Source: JAGWBD01 sp965197455 (GTDB lineage: Bacteria; Chloroflexota; Anaerolineae; Aggregatilineales; Phototrophicaceae). From it: a stretch of 64,000 nucleotides of DNA. A program made the position numbers and the translations under genes. Location of the stretch: contig OZ240208.1 in the NCBI GenBank assembly GCA_965197455.1, positions 1,178,001 to 1,242,000 on the forward strand. Reading direction: 5' to 3'. Of this stretch, positions 1 through 9,353 are shown piece by piece (positions within the stretch are counted from its first letter, which is position 1; every line of letters begins with the position of its first letter). The notes under the pieces were generated by a model. That model saw only the letters and a program-made list of their open reading frames with translations, ran no database searches and was not told the origin of the DNA.

Positions 1-1
1 G

Positions 2-1255
2 CGCCGTCGGGTGGTGGTCACCGGGATGGGCATCATATGCCCGACCGGTAATGACGTCGAGGCAGCCTGGGGCAATGCCAGCCAGGGCGTAACCGGCATC
101 GACACCATCGCCAGCTTCGATACCTCCGGGCTTGCAAATCACTTTGCCGGTGAGGTGCGGAACTTCAATGCCAGCGAATACCTGGGCCGCCGTGAAGTGC
201 GCCGGACGGATCGCGTCACCCATCTGGGGCTCTTCGCTGCGCAACAGGCTATCGAGGACTCCGGTCTGGAAGTGACCGAGGAGAATCATTACAGCGTCGG
301 CTGCGTCATGGGCTCGGGCATCGGCGGCATCGGCTCACTCTTTAACAGCATCAGCCAGTTCCTGAAGAAAGGCGCGAACAGTGTCAGCCCGCTCATGGTG
401 CCCATGATGCTGCCCGACAGCCCGTCTGGCAAGGTCTCGATGAAATGGGGGCTGCGCGGGCCTAATTTCGCAATTTCAACTGCATGCGCCACCGGCAACA
501 ACTGCATTGGTGAAGCCACCGAGATAATTCGACGCGGCTCTGCCACAGCCATCCTCGCCGGCAGCACCGAGGCCGCCCTCAGCGCAATCACCATCGCCAG
601 CTTCAATAACATGCACGCCATTTCCCGGCGCAACGACGAGCCAAAACGCGCGTCACGCCCCTTCGACGTCGACCGCGACGGTTTTGTGGTGGCTGAAGGC
701 GCCGCCATGTTGATGCTTGAGGACCTGGAGCACGCTCAGGCGCGCGGCGCGCGTATTCATGCCGAAATTCTCGGCTACGGCCATACCTCTGACGCCTTTC
801 ACATTACGGCGCCGCTGGAGACTGGCGAAGGCGCAGCCACCGCCATCACCCAGGCGCTGGCCGACGCCAACCTGCAGGGTTCCCAGATTGATTACATCAA
901 CGCCCACGGCACCAGCACACCGCTCAATGACAAGAGCGAGACCAGCGCCATAAAGTGCGCCCTGGGAGAAAACGCCTACTCCATTCCCGTCAGTTCTACC
1001 AAATCGGTCACCGGCCATCTGATGGGCGCGGCTGGTTCGGTAGAAGCCGTCTTTTCGATCAAGGCCATCCAGGAAAACTTCATTCCGCCCACCATCAACC
1101 TTGACAACCAGGACCCGGAGTGTGATCTGGACTACACGCCCAACCAGGGGCGCGCAAAAGTGATCGATCGTGTGATGAGCAATTCCTTCGGCTTCGGCGG
1201 GCATAACGCCGTGCTCATCTTTGGCAACTACCACCCCAATGGCAGCCTACAGTAA
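2..1255 (+). CDS. fabF: Beta-ketoacyl-ACP synthase II (FabF), 5' end outside window
   Basis: Condensing enzyme that elongates acyl-ACP with malonyl-ACP in cytoplasmic fatty acid synthesis. The frame is open from the window edge: codons before the first possible GTG at 11 read Arg-Arg-Arg and continue into VVVTGMG, the normal FabF N-terminus, so only a few residues are missing. The thiolase-fold triad is visible: Cys in STACATGNN (codon near 485), His in NAHGTSTPLND and His in SVTGHLMGAAGS, followed by NSFGFGGHNA. Length of about 417 residues is normal for the family. The 3' end overlaps the fabH start by about 17 bases, so the two are probably co-transcribed. FabF rather than FabB is preferred from overall motif spelling. 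Confidence 0.95.
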   Translation, partial: RRRVVVTGMGIICPTGNDVEAAWGNASQGVTGIDTIASFDTSGLANHFAGEVRNFNASEYLGRREVRRTDRVTHLGLFAAQQAIEDSGLEVTEENHYSVGCVMGSGIGGIGSLFNSISQFLKKGANSVSPLMVPMMLPDSPSGKVSMKWGLRGPNFAISTACATGNNCIGEATEIIRRGSATAILAGSTEAALSAITIASFNNMHAISRRNDEPKRASRPFDVDRDGFVVAEGAAMLMLEDLEHAQARGARIHAEILGYGHTSDAFHITAPLETGEGAATAITQALADANLQGSQIDYINAHGTSTPLNDKSETSAIKCALGENAYSIPVSSTKSVTGHLMGAAGSVEAVFSIKAIQENFIPPTINLDNQDPECDLDYTPNQGRAKVIDRVMSNSFGFGGHNAVLIFGNYHPNGSLQ

Positions 1256-2465
1256 CGGGCGCGATCCCCGGCAACTGCCCGAACCCCAGGGTTGTAATGC
1301 CCATGTCGTTGGCTGGGGCATGGCTGTGCCGGATCAGGTGCTGACCAACCAGGACCTGGCGGCCATCGTCGAGACCAGCGACGAATGGATCCGCACCCGC
1401 ACCGGCGTGCGCGAACGTCGCATCGCCGCCAGCCATGAATCAACGGCCACGCTGGGCCTGCGCGCCGCGCGCAACGCCCTGGAAGTCGCCAACATTCTGC
1501 CACTCGAACTGGAATTGATTATCGTCGCCACCTCCACTCCCGAAAATGTGTTCCCGAGTACAGCCAGCATGATCCAGGACCAGTTGGGCGCGACCCGCGC
1601 GGGCGCCTTTGACCTGAGCGCGGCCTGTGCCGGCTTCGTCTACGCCCTGAACATGGCTTCCCAGTCCATTCGCAGTGGCAGCATCGAAAGCGCCCTTGTC
1701 ATCGGCTCCGAAACCATGAGCCGCATCATCGACTGGCGCGACCGCGGCACCTGCGTCCTCTTCGGCGATGGCGCCGGCGCAGTCGTGCTCAAGGCCAGCG
1801 AGACAGACGGGGGCATCCGCTCCGCCGTGCTGCGCTCGGACGGGTCGGGTCGGGACCTGCTGACGCTGCCGGCCATGGTCAGGCCGGACAGCAGGCGTTC
1901 CGAGTCGTCCCAGGTCGATGCCGGACTGCAGAAATTGCAAATGAACGGGCGCGAGGTCTATCGTTTCGCCACGCGCATCGTGGGCGAAAGCATCAGCCAG
2001 GCGCTGGAAAAGGCCCAGCTGGACATCAGCGACCTGACGCTGATCGTGCCGCACCAGGCGAATTTCCGCATCATTGAAGCCGCCGCGCGCAATCTGGGCG
2101 TTTCCACGGATATTTTCATCAGCAACCTGGAACGCTACGGCAACACCTCCGCCGCCTCGATTCCGATCGCCCTGTGCGAAGCCATTGATGCCGGACGGAT
2201 TGAGGAAGGCGACCACATCGCCTTCTGTGGCTTTGGCGGCGGACTCGCCTGGGGCGCCATGGTGCTTACCTGGACCGGCCGTGAAACCGGTGAACCACGT
2301 CCGCTTGGACGCCAGCGCCGCCAACTTACCTACGCCAGCGCGGGCTGGCGCCGCCGCGTGCGTCAATGGGAAAGCCAGATGGACGAACTGGTCAGCACCC
2401 TGCAGCCGCGTCGCGGACGTCTGCGCCGACTGCGCCGCCGTTTCGAAAAGCAAAAACTGGAATAG
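1239..2465 (+). CDS. fabH: Beta-ketoacyl-ACP synthase III (FabH) with basic C-terminal tail
   Basis: Initiates fatty acid synthesis by condensing acyl-CoA with malonyl-ACP. Catalytic Cys lies in DLSAACAGFVYAL (about residue 130), His in PHQANFRIIEAA and Asn in YGNTSAASIPIAL; SDEWIRTRTGVRERR is the typical early FabH motif. I start at ATG 1239; an upstream ATG at 1221 lies deeper inside fabF. The protein has about 408 residues against 310-330 usually. Roughly 18 residues are extra at the N-terminus and about 65 at the C-terminus, after the usual final strand (FCGFGGGLAWGAM). The tail is strongly Arg-rich (for example RRGRLRRLRRR) and has no domain that I recognise. It could bind nucleic acid or membrane, or be a dispensable extension. 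Confidence 0.93.
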   Translation: MAAYSNGRDPRQLPEPQGCNAHVVGWGMAVPDQVLTNQDLAAIVETSDEWIRTRTGVRERRIAASHESTATLGLRAARNALEVANILPLELELIIVATSTPENVFPSTASMIQDQLGATRAGAFDLSAACAGFVYALNMASQSIRSGSIESALVIGSETMSRIIDWRDRGTCVLFGDGAGAVVLKASETDGGIRSAVLRSDGSGRDLLTLPAMVRPDSRRSESSQVDAGLQKLQMNGREVYRFATRIVGESISQALEKAQLDISDLTLIVPHQANFRIIEAAARNLGVSTDIFISNLERYGNTSAASIPIALCEAIDAGRIEEGDHIAFCGFGGGLAWGAMVLTWTGRETGEPRPLGRQRRQLTYASAGWRRRVRQWESQMDELVSTLQPRRGRLRRLRRRFEKQKLE

Positions 2466-2605
2466 TCCCGCCCAGGCGCGACGCTGCGCCCTGCAGAAAT
2501 TTGCAGAGGCATGACGAGGGCCGGATTCTGTCTGTCGCTGTCGGACTCTCCACTTGCGCTGCCTGCACGATTCACGGGAGAACGAAAATCTGTGTGGATT
2601 CGTGT

Positions 2606-3394
2606 TCAGCCGCCGGGCGGCGTCGGCGTGGGGATGGGCTCGCTGAGATAGATGTTGACTGTGCAGCCGGGACCTGACGCGTTCAATATGTTGAATACGG
2701 ACAGACGAAACTCGTAGACGCCGGGAATGTAAAAGGCGGGCACAAACTGCCCCAGTTCGCCGCGCTGGCGCACCGGCTGGGTGTGATCGCCCAGGGGCGC
2801 GAAACTACCGCCGGTGGAAGGCCCGCGAATCTCGAAGCGGTAGAAGGCGAAATCCTCCATGAAGGCCGTACCGGTCACCGTGACCGGTTCGAAGACGCGC
2901 ATGCCGTTGGCCGGGATCTGCAGCATGGCGCCGGCTTCCGTGCAGCCGCTGGCTGGCGGCGCATTGGGCACAATGGTGCCGACCGGCGTTGGTGTCAGCG
3001 TGGGTGTGGCCAGCACGCGCAGGGCCGGGTCATCAGGCGTAAGGTTCACGCCGCTGGCATCAATCTGTGCGTCGCTGTTGAAACGCGGCACGGGCGTGTT
3101 GAACTGGCCATCGGTCACGACCTGGCCGGGAGTGAAGTCGCTGAACTGGCGCACCGTGGGGGCAACCACCAGCAACACGCCGAGCATCACCAGCAGCAGC
3201 TCCAGCAGCAACAGCAGTGAAGTCCAGGCGTCGCCACGGGCCCGGCGCGCCAGTTCCTGCTCAAGTTCAAAATGGGTCGCGCGCAGAGTGCGGCGCGCGC
3301 GCAGCAGTCGCCTGGCAGTCAGCAACACTCCCAGCCCGAGCAGAATAAACAGGCCGGGCGCCAGCTGCTCGACGAGGAAAACGACGCGGTTCAT
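2606..3394 (-). CDS. Two-TM membrane protein with exported Thr/Pro-linker domain, unknown
   Basis: No family recognised. The 262-residue product has a hydrophobic segment near residues 9-26, a basic/acidic cytoplasmic loop (RRLLRARRTLRATHFELEQEL), a second hydrophobic segment near 58-80, then an exported region. That region contains a TPTLTPTPVGT linker followed by a compact domain of about 110 residues with two Cys, and ends in another PTPTPPGG stretch. Such Thr-Pro linkers are frequent in secreted Chloroflexota proteins. Its ATG overlaps the stop of the purine nucleoside phosphorylase gene by 4 bases, so it is translationally coupled as the last gene of the long minus-strand run. The exported domain may bind a ligand or the wall, but nothing shows this directly. 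Confidence 0.75.
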   Translation of the reverse strand: MNRVVFLVEQLAPGLFILLGLGVLLTARRLLRARRTLRATHFELEQELARRARGDAWTSLLLLLELLLVMLGVLLVVAPTVRQFSDFTPGQVVTDGQFNTPVPRFNSDAQIDASGVNLTPDDPALRVLATPTLTPTPVGTIVPNAPPASGCTEAGAMLQIPANGMRVFEPVTVTGTAFMEDFAFYRFEIRGPSTGGSFAPLGDHTQPVRQRGELGQFVPAFYIPGVYEFRLSVFNILNASGPGCTVNIYLSEPIPTPTPPGG

Positions 3395-4248
3395 GCCAGG
3401 GTGCGCAACACTCCACGCAATACTGTGGTCAAACGTGGCACCAGCGAAAGGCCCGCCTCAAGCACTTCCTCGTGCGTCGCCTCAAGATCCGTGTTAATCT
3501 CGTCGATGGCCACGTTGGTGATGCCGGAACAGGCCATCACGCGTACGCCGGCGTGGCGGGCGACCACCACCTCATGTGCCGTCGACATGCCCACCGCGTC
3601 TGCGCCAATGATGCGCAACATACGAATCTCCGCCGGCGTTTCGAAGTTGGGCCCGGAGAGGCAGAAATAGACGCCATCGTGCAGTGTTATGCCGGCCTCG
3701 GCAGCAACCTGCTGCGCGCTCTGGCGCAGCTCGCGGTCATAGGCCTGCGACATGCCCGGAAAGCGCGGGCCGAAACTGTCGTCATTGGGGCCCATGAGCG
3801 GATTGGCGCCCGTCATGCCCGGCAAGTTGATGTGGTCGTTGAGCAGCATGATGTCGCCGCTCTGCCAGTCCGGTCGCAGGCCACCGGCGGCATTGGTCAA
3901 CACCAGGATTTCGATGCCGAGACGTATCATCACACGCACGGGGAAAACAATCTGCTGCGGCGTGTAGCCTTCATAAAAATGGACACGCCCCTGCTGTGCA
4001 ATCACCGTCTGACCTTCCAGCTGGCCCAGCACCAGGTTGCCGCTGTGGCCTTCCACCGTGGAGTGCGGCCAGCCAGGTATCCCGCGGCTGTCGATCACGT
4101 CGCTTTGCTCCAGGGCATCCGCCAGGCCGCCCAGACCGGAACCCAGCACCAGCCCCACCCGCGGCTGATGACTGCTGCGGGACCGAATGGCGGCCACGGC
4201 TTCATCGTAGGCAGGATTTTCCCCGTTCACCATGTCATTGGCTCCCAT
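3391..4248 (-). CDS. punA: Purine-nucleoside phosphorylase (trimeric inosine/guanosine type)
   Basis: Phosphorolysis of purine nucleosides to free base plus (deoxy)ribose-1-phosphate. Family signatures are present: VLGSGLGGLADALE near the N-terminus, GRVHFYEGY, LTNAAGGL, LSGPNFETPAE and the region GADAVGMSTAHEVVVARH. The SxAxE-like spelling with Asn in SGITNVA fits the inosine/guanosine (PNP class I) branch rather than MTA phosphorylase. Length of 285 residues is normal. A second in-frame ATG lies 15 bases downstream of the chosen one. It sits at the distal end of the purine/F420 run, next to the yqeC-mocA fusion, and would supply free bases to the molybdenum hydroxylase and deaminases encoded upstream. 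Salvage rather than catabolism remains possible. Confidence 0.93.
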   Translation of the reverse strand: MGANDMVNGENPAYDEAVAAIRSRSSHQPRVGLVLGSGLGGLADALEQSDVIDSRGIPGWPHSTVEGHSGNLVLGQLEGQTVIAQQGRVHFYEGYTPQQIVFPVRVMIRLGIEILVLTNAAGGLRPDWQSGDIMLLNDHINLPGMTGANPLMGPNDDSFGPRFPGMSQAYDRELRQSAQQVAAEAGITLHDGVYFCLSGPNFETPAEIRMLRIIGADAVGMSTAHEVVVARHAGVRVMACSGITNVAIDEINTDLEATHEEVLEAGLSLVPRLTTVLRGVLRTLA

Positions 4249-4264
4249 TCATTTTGTGCGGTGC

Positions 4265-5614
4265 TCAGGGCAAACCAGCCAGGGAGCGCTCGCGTTTGTA
4301 ATCCGCCGGCGTGTCCACATCGCTCAGAACACAGTCGTTCGTCACCTCGACCAATGCCAGCTCCTTGCGCTGGCTGCGCAGCACCTCGCGCGGGGCTGCT
4401 CCCGCCGGCAATTCCAGTATTTCCCGCCAGAAGCGTCGTTCAAACAGGATCGGATGGCCACGCCGACCACGATGCACCGGTGCGACGATGCGGCCACGGC
4501 CCTCGGCCCAGCCCATCAGCACCTGATTGATGATGCGCGGCGTGATGCGCGGCTGGTCGCCCAGCAGCACCAGCGCGCCGCCGATATGCGCCGGCAGCGA
4601 AGCCAGACCCACCTGCAGCGAGGACAACATCTCGCCCGTGGCGTGCCGTGGATTGCGCACCACATTGACGTCGTACTTGCGCGCGAGGCGGCCCGTCTCT
4701 GCCGCGCAATGCCCGGTCACCACGGTGATGTGATTGATGCGCGCCAGCAGCAACTGCATGATGATGTGTTCGAGAATGGTCGCGTCCCCGCTCCATGGCA
4801 GCAACTGCTTGGGTCGGCCCATCCGCTGCGACATACCCGCCGCCAGCACGATGGCGCCCACAGGCTGCTGCACCTCATGCACCGGGTCGCTGCCGCGCAC
4901 CGAGCCGATCGCCACACGTTCCACCCGCTGCGAGCGCAATACCAGACGCGCGATCAGACGTGCCCGCGCCCGACCAATTCCCCTTTCCCGCACCTGGTTC
5001 AGCAGCACCGCCACGCGCGCCTGCGGCGGGACGCGCGCCAGGCCCAGCCTGGGGTCGCGCAGCACCTGTGCCACCCACGGCGACTTGACGCGCTGGCCTT
5101 CGTTGAAGCCGTAACGTTCCATCATCGCGCCCGGGTTGTACACCTGCGTCTCGTCCAGCGCCTGGCCCAGCACCGACACCGAGGCCATCGGCACCACCAA
5201 CGTGGTCTCGGGCGGAATGCGCGGTTCGTGTGCATGGGGCGCCTTAAGCGGCAGACCCGCCGCATCGTCGGCCTCGACCAGCAGCACGTCCGAATCGACG
5301 CTGTCCAGCAGTTGCGTGACGTATTCGGGCGGCGGGCCACTCACTCGTCCAGACTGAATGCGGTCGTAGAGAAACACCATGCCGGCTTCGTCCAGCGCCA
5401 GCGAGAGCATGCCGCTGCCCTCGCCTGGCGTCAGCGCCCAGGGCATCAGCTCCAGCTCTTCTGCACTTATGCTGCTGGTCGTCGTGGCCACCACGCGCCA
5501 GCCCAGACCGGTCAGTTCGTGGCCGAGGTTGATGAGGGCGCTGGTCTTGCCGCCCGCGCCGATGAAAGCGACCACATCCCCGCGGACGATGTCCAGCGCC
5601 TGGTGCAGCTTCAT
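4265..5614 (-). CDS. YqeC-type accessory protein fused to MocA-type molybdenum cofactor nucleotidyltransferase
   Basis: A 449-residue two-domain protein. Residues about 1-230 match YqeC, the accessory protein of (selenium-dependent) molybdenum hydroxylases, with a P-loop-like VAFIGAGGKTSALINL and a following TTTSSI. Residues about 252-445 are a MobA/MocA/CoxC-type nucleotidyltransferase (GAIVLAAGMSQRMGRPKQLL, then LLGDQPRITP and GRRGHPILF), which in the family makes the cytidylylated cofactor used by xanthine-dehydrogenase-type enzymes. ATG 5614 is chosen because it begins MKLHQALDIVRG and clears the upstream stop; a frame extension to 5674 would run into the hydroxylase gene. It lies directly downstream of the Mo-binding subunit gene. 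In E. coli the two activities are separate genes (yqeC, ygfJ). Confidence 0.88.
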   Translation of the reverse strand: MKLHQALDIVRGDVVAFIGAGGKTSALINLGHELTGLGWRVVATTTSSISAEELELMPWALTPGEGSGMLSLALDEAGMVFLYDRIQSGRVSGPPPEYVTQLLDSVDSDVLLVEADDAAGLPLKAPHAHEPRIPPETTLVVPMASVSVLGQALDETQVYNPGAMMERYGFNEGQRVKSPWVAQVLRDPRLGLARVPPQARVAVLLNQVRERGIGRARARLIARLVLRSQRVERVAIGSVRGSDPVHEVQQPVGAIVLAAGMSQRMGRPKQLLPWSGDATILEHIIMQLLLARINHITVVTGHCAAETGRLARKYDVNVVRNPRHATGEMLSSLQVGLASLPAHIGGALVLLGDQPRITPRIINQVLMGWAEGRGRIVAPVHRGRRGHPILFERRFWREILELPAGAAPREVLRSQRKELALVEVTNDCVLSDVDTPADYKRERSLAGLP

Positions 5615-5636
5615 GGTCGACCGGCCCGCTGCCGTC

Positions 5637-7868
5637 TCATGACACCTGCTCCTCCGCGCCCTGCAACGCGTCAAGCACCCGTTCGGGCGTCAGTGGCAGG
5701 TGGTCAACGCGCACTCCGGTGGCATCGAAAATGGCGGCAGCGATGGCCGGCGCCAAAGGCAGTAGCGGCATCTCCGCCATGCCACGCACGCCCCAGGGCC
5801 CCTGGGGATCGGGAAACTCGAGCAGAACTGTCTTGATTCGCTCAGGCACGTCCAGCACAGTCGGGATGAGGTAGGTAGAGAGGAAGGGGTTGAGAATGCG
5901 CCCGTTTCGCACCTGCAGGTTTTCCATCAGCGCATAGCCTTGCGCCTGCACCACCGCGCCTTCGGTCTGGCCGACAATCTGGTCGGGGTTGATGGCGCGG
6001 CCTACATCGTTGACAGAGATGACCTGCAGCAGTTGCACCAGACCGGTTTCCAGATCGACCTCGACCTCCACCGCCTGGGCCACATAGCCATAGGCAAAGT
6101 TGGGCCGGCCGCGGCCATTCTGCGGATCCAGCGCCGTGGTGGCCGGTGGCCGGTAGGTATAGCTGGCCACTGCCGGGCGCTCCTCGTCCTCCCACTTGCG
6201 CAGCGCCAGTTCTGCCGCGCCGCGAATCGAATTGCCTGCCATGAAGGTCAGGCGCGAGGCGGAAGCGCTGCCAGAATTGCCACTGGTGGCTGTGTCGGCC
6301 AGCAACATGCGCACGCGCTGCGGCGGCACGCCCACCGCGTCCGCGACCATCTGGCGAAAAGCAGTGTGGGCGCCCTGCCCTACTTCGGAGCCGGCGTGAT
6401 GCAGCATCACTTCCTCAATTTGCACACCGCCATGCAGCTCCACGGTCGCGTCGCAGCTCTCCGGAAAGCCGAAGCTGAAGCCGATGTTCTTGAAGCCGCC
6501 AGCCATGCCCCGACCGCGCCGCAGCCAGGGACGCGCCGGGTCCTGCGTCGCTGCAGAGCGGGACCAGCTGCCGTCTGCCGCTTCCTGCCAGAAGCTCTCG
6601 CGGCCGCAGGCGCGCCACACCTGGGGCATGGAGACGCCAGGCGGGAAGGGCTCGCCAGTCACAAAGGGCTCGCTCTCGCGGATGGTGTTCAACAAGCGCA
6701 GTTCCAGCGGATCCATGTCCAGCGCTGCCGCCAGACGGTTCATCTGGCCCTCGGCGGCGAAGAGGCCCTGGGGGGCACCGAAGCCACGAAAGGCGCCGCA
6801 GGGAATGTTGTTGGTGTAGACGCCCCAGGTGTTGATGTGGCAATTGGGGATGAGGTAGGGGCCCGAAACGGTCAGGTTGGCGTTGCCCATCACCTTGGTG
6901 CTGGTGTAGTTGTAAGCGCCCGCGTCGCCGATGACGGTCGTCTCGGCGAAAACCAGTTTGCCCGTCCGCGTTGCGCCCCAGAGTGCGCGAACGGTGACTG
7001 GATGCCGCTTGTGGTGGTAAAGAATGGACTCTTCGCGGCTCCAGATAACTTTCACCGGGCACTGCAGACGCTGCGCTGCCAGGGCCAGCACGATTTGAAC
7101 GGACATGTCCTCGCGTCCGCCAAAGGCGCCGCCAATTGCCGGGTGGATGACGCGCACCTGTTCGGGCGCCAGACCCAACGCGTGGCTGATTTCCCCCTGC
7201 TCTTCATGCGCCCACTGTCCGGCCACCGCCACCGTGATGCGCCCCATTTCGTCGATGTAGCCCAGGCCGGCCTCCGGCTGCAGATAGGCATGCTCCTGCC
7301 AGCCGGTGCGATATTCACCTTCGACGAAGACCTCGGCGGCAGCGCGGCCGGCTTCCAGATCGCCGTGGCGGATGCGGTAGTGGCAGCGGATGTTGTTCGG
7401 GCAGTCGTCATGCAATTGCGGTTGACCCGGCTGCATGGCCAGTTCCGGGTCAGTGACCGCGGGCAAATCCTCATAGTCGATTTCAATGCGCGCGACGGCG
7501 GCGGCGGCCAGGGCCTCGCTGTCGGCGACGACCACCGCCACCATGTCCGCGTAACAGCGCACCACGTCGCTGCCGGGTATGTCGCTGCCCGGCCCGCAGA
7601 GCACGGGCTGATCCTTGACTATCATGCCGTACTTGTTGACCGGCACATCAGCCGCGGTCAGCACCAGTTGCACGCCCGGAAGGGCCAGCGCCGCCCGGGT
7701 GTCGATGCTGAGCACACGCGCGTGCAGCCGGTCGCTGAAGCGAATCTTTAGCCACAGCTGGCCGTCCATATCGATGTCGCCGGGATAGGCCGCCGCGCCG
7801 GTGACCTTGTCGCGCGCGTCCAGGCGCTTTAAGGACTGACCGATGGCATTCGTGGCTTCGCTGGACAT
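5637..7868 (-). CDS. Molybdopterin-binding subunit of xanthine dehydrogenase family enzyme
   Basis: Catalytic large subunit of a molybdenum hydroxylase, 743 residues. It shows the N-terminal a/b hammerhead (RLDARDKVTGAAAYPGDI), GGAFGGREDMSVQ near residue 246, the substrate/MoCo loop PCGAFRGFGAPQ near 358, EVGQGAHTAFRQ and the NSGSASASR stretch. Near residue 698 GMAEMPLLPLAPAI stands where the catalytic Glu of GxGEP normally sits, and the Glu is kept. This family hydroxylates purines and other N-heterocycles with water as oxygen donor. The neighbours (fused FAD/2Fe-2S subunit upstream, YqeC-MocA downstream, purine enzymes around) favour xanthine or a related purine as substrate. The exact substrate cannot be read from sequence, and nicotinate- or aldehyde-type enzymes are alternatives. 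Confidence 0.92.
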   Translation of the reverse strand: MSSEATNAIGQSLKRLDARDKVTGAAAYPGDIDMDGQLWLKIRFSDRLHARVLSIDTRAALALPGVQLVLTAADVPVNKYGMIVKDQPVLCGPGSDIPGSDVVRCYADMVAVVVADSEALAAAAVARIEIDYEDLPAVTDPELAMQPGQPQLHDDCPNNIRCHYRIRHGDLEAGRAAAEVFVEGEYRTGWQEHAYLQPEAGLGYIDEMGRITVAVAGQWAHEEQGEISHALGLAPEQVRVIHPAIGGAFGGREDMSVQIVLALAAQRLQCPVKVIWSREESILYHHKRHPVTVRALWGATRTGKLVFAETTVIGDAGAYNYTSTKVMGNANLTVSGPYLIPNCHINTWGVYTNNIPCGAFRGFGAPQGLFAAEGQMNRLAAALDMDPLELRLLNTIRESEPFVTGEPFPPGVSMPQVWRACGRESFWQEAADGSWSRSAATQDPARPWLRRGRGMAGGFKNIGFSFGFPESCDATVELHGGVQIEEVMLHHAGSEVGQGAHTAFRQMVADAVGVPPQRVRMLLADTATSGNSGSASASRLTFMAGNSIRGAAELALRKWEDEERPAVASYTYRPPATTALDPQNGRGRPNFAYGYVAQAVEVEVDLETGLVQLLQVISVNDVGRAINPDQIVGQTEGAVVQAQGYALMENLQVRNGRILNPFLSTYLIPTVLDVPERIKTVLLEFPDPQGPWGVRGMAEMPLLPLAPAIAAAIFDATGVRVDHLPLTPERVLDALQGAEEQVS

Positions 7869-7910
7869 TTCCTGTATTCGACCCTGCGTCCTGTCAGTAT
7901 GCTTCGCGTT

Positions 7911-9353
7911 TCAGCCGGACTCCCCGTCCCCGGAGCCGGCTGTCGCCAACTCACCGGCGGCAGCCATGGCCTCGATGATTTTGAAATAGCCGGTGCAGCG
8001 ACAAAGATTGCCTGTAATGCTCTGGCGGATCTGTTCGTCAGTGGGCTGCGCGCGCTCGGCCAGCAGACTGGCGCCGGCCATGAGGAAGCCAGGCGTGCAG
8101 TAGCCACACTGCACAGCGTTGTGCTCGATGAAGGCCTCTTGCACCGGGTGCAGTGCGCCATCCCGCGCCAGACCTTCAACCGTTTCGATCACGGCGCCGT
8201 GGGCCCGCGGCGCTGGCACCAGACAAGCCATTACGGCCACGTCATCCAGCAGCACGGTGCAGGCGCCGCATTCCCCCTCGGCGCAGCCTTCCTTGGTGCC
8301 GGTCAGGCCCGCGTCCTCGCGCAACCAGCGCAGCAGGGTCTTGTGCTGTCCGCTGCTGCGTCGTAGCGGCTGCCCATTAATCGTGGTCACAATGTCCTTG
8401 CTCCCGGCGTGACAGTGCGACTGCGCCAGGCCATCCTGCACCAGCGCATGTTGCGGCCCCCACAGCATGGCCGGATCCTGTGGCAAACCGGGCTCCTGCT
8501 CATTGGCGGCCAGCGCGCGCAAGGCCCGTCGGGTCAGTACCTCCACCGTGTGGCGGCGATAGTCCGCGCTGCCGCGCACATCGTCGATGGGACTGGGCGC
8601 CGCAGCGGCCAGAGCAGCCGCCCTGGCGATGGTCTGCGCATCCAGCGCACAGCCCGTCAGCGCCTCTTCGGCGGCGGCAGCGCGTAGAATCGTGGGCGCG
8701 ACGCTGCCCAGCATGATGGACGCGCGCGTCACCCGGTTCGTTTCAAGGCCCAGCACCACCGCCACATTGATGACTGCGATGGCCTGGGCACGACGCAAAC
8801 CCAGTTTCAGGAACATGCCGCGTTCACCGGCCCGCATGGCCGGAAAGCTGATCTGCGTCATCATTTCGTCCGGGCGCATCACGGTGCGGCGCAGACCCGT
8901 ATAAAAGTCCGCCAGCGCAACCCGGCGTTCGCCCCTTTGTGAACGCAGCGTAATCTCTGCCTGCAACGCCATCAGCGGCGTGATGGTGTCATTGGCGGGT
9001 GAAGCGGTGATCAGGTTGCCGGCGACGGTGGCGCGATTGCGGATCTGGGGCGCGCCGACCTCCCAGCTGGCCTGAACCAGCGGCAGGGCCTGCTCGCGCA
9101 GCAATTCACTGCCGACCACGTGGTTGTGTGTGACCAGCGGGCCCAGCCGGATGTGACCCTCATGCTGCGTTATTCGGTCCAGCGCGGGCACGCGGGTGAT
9201 GTCCACCAGCAGATCCACTTCCGGTCGCTGGCCACGTTCCAGCTCGATAAGCATGTCCGTGCCGCCCGCGATGATGCGTGCGCGTGCGCCATGTTGCGCC
9301 AGCAATGCCAGCGCTTCGTCGAGGCTGCTGACGCTATGGTAACCTTGCCACAT
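7911..9353 (-). CDS. Fused FAD-binding and [2Fe-2S] subunit of molybdenum hydroxylase
   Basis: Electron-transfer partner of the Mo subunit. Residues about 1-290 are the CoxM/XdhB-type FAD domain (IIAGGTDMLIELERG near 32; IRNRATVAGNLITASPAND near 105-123). Residues about 320-470 are the CoxS/XdhC-type iron-sulfur subunit. It has the plant-ferredoxin cluster in CAEGECGACTVLL plus a later Cys, and the second cluster in CGYCTPG and CRCTGYFKI. The domain order FAD then 2Fe-2S is the reverse of eukaryotic xanthine dehydrogenase. ATG 9353 (MWQGYHSV) is chosen over a GTG at 9374. The gap of 42 bases to the Mo-subunit gene indicates one transcript. The electron acceptor is not evident from the sequence. 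Confidence 0.92.
   Translation of the reverse strand: MWQGYHSVSSLDEALALLAQHGARARIIAGGTDMLIELERGQRPEVDLLVDITRVPALDRITQHEGHIRLGPLVTHNHVVGSELLREQALPLVQASWEVGAPQIRNRATVAGNLITASPANDTITPLMALQAEITLRSQRGERRVALADFYTGLRRTVMRPDEMMTQISFPAMRAGERGMFLKLGLRRAQAIAVINVAVVLGLETNRVTRASIMLGSVAPTILRAAAAEEALTGCALDAQTIARAAALAAAAPSPIDDVRGSADYRRHTVEVLTRRALRALAANEQEPGLPQDPAMLWGPQHALVQDGLAQSHCHAGSKDIVTTINGQPLRRSSGQHKTLLRWLREDAGLTGTKEGCAEGECGACTVLLDDVAVMACLVPAPRAHGAVIETVEGLARDGALHPVQEAFIEHNAVQCGYCTPGFLMAGASLLAERAQPTDEQIRQSITGNLCRCTGYFKIIEAMAAAGELATAGSGDGESG

Noticed and set aside
5940..7751. 603-codon open frame on the plus strand
   Set aside because: Antisense to the molybdopterin subunit gene, no start signal and no recognisable domain.
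4265..9353. Selenium-dependent (Se-containing) hydroxylase
   Set aside because: YqeC, YgeY and SsnA are linked with selenium in some clusters, but no selD, yqeB or other selenium gene is visible here, so a labile selenium cofactor is not claimed.
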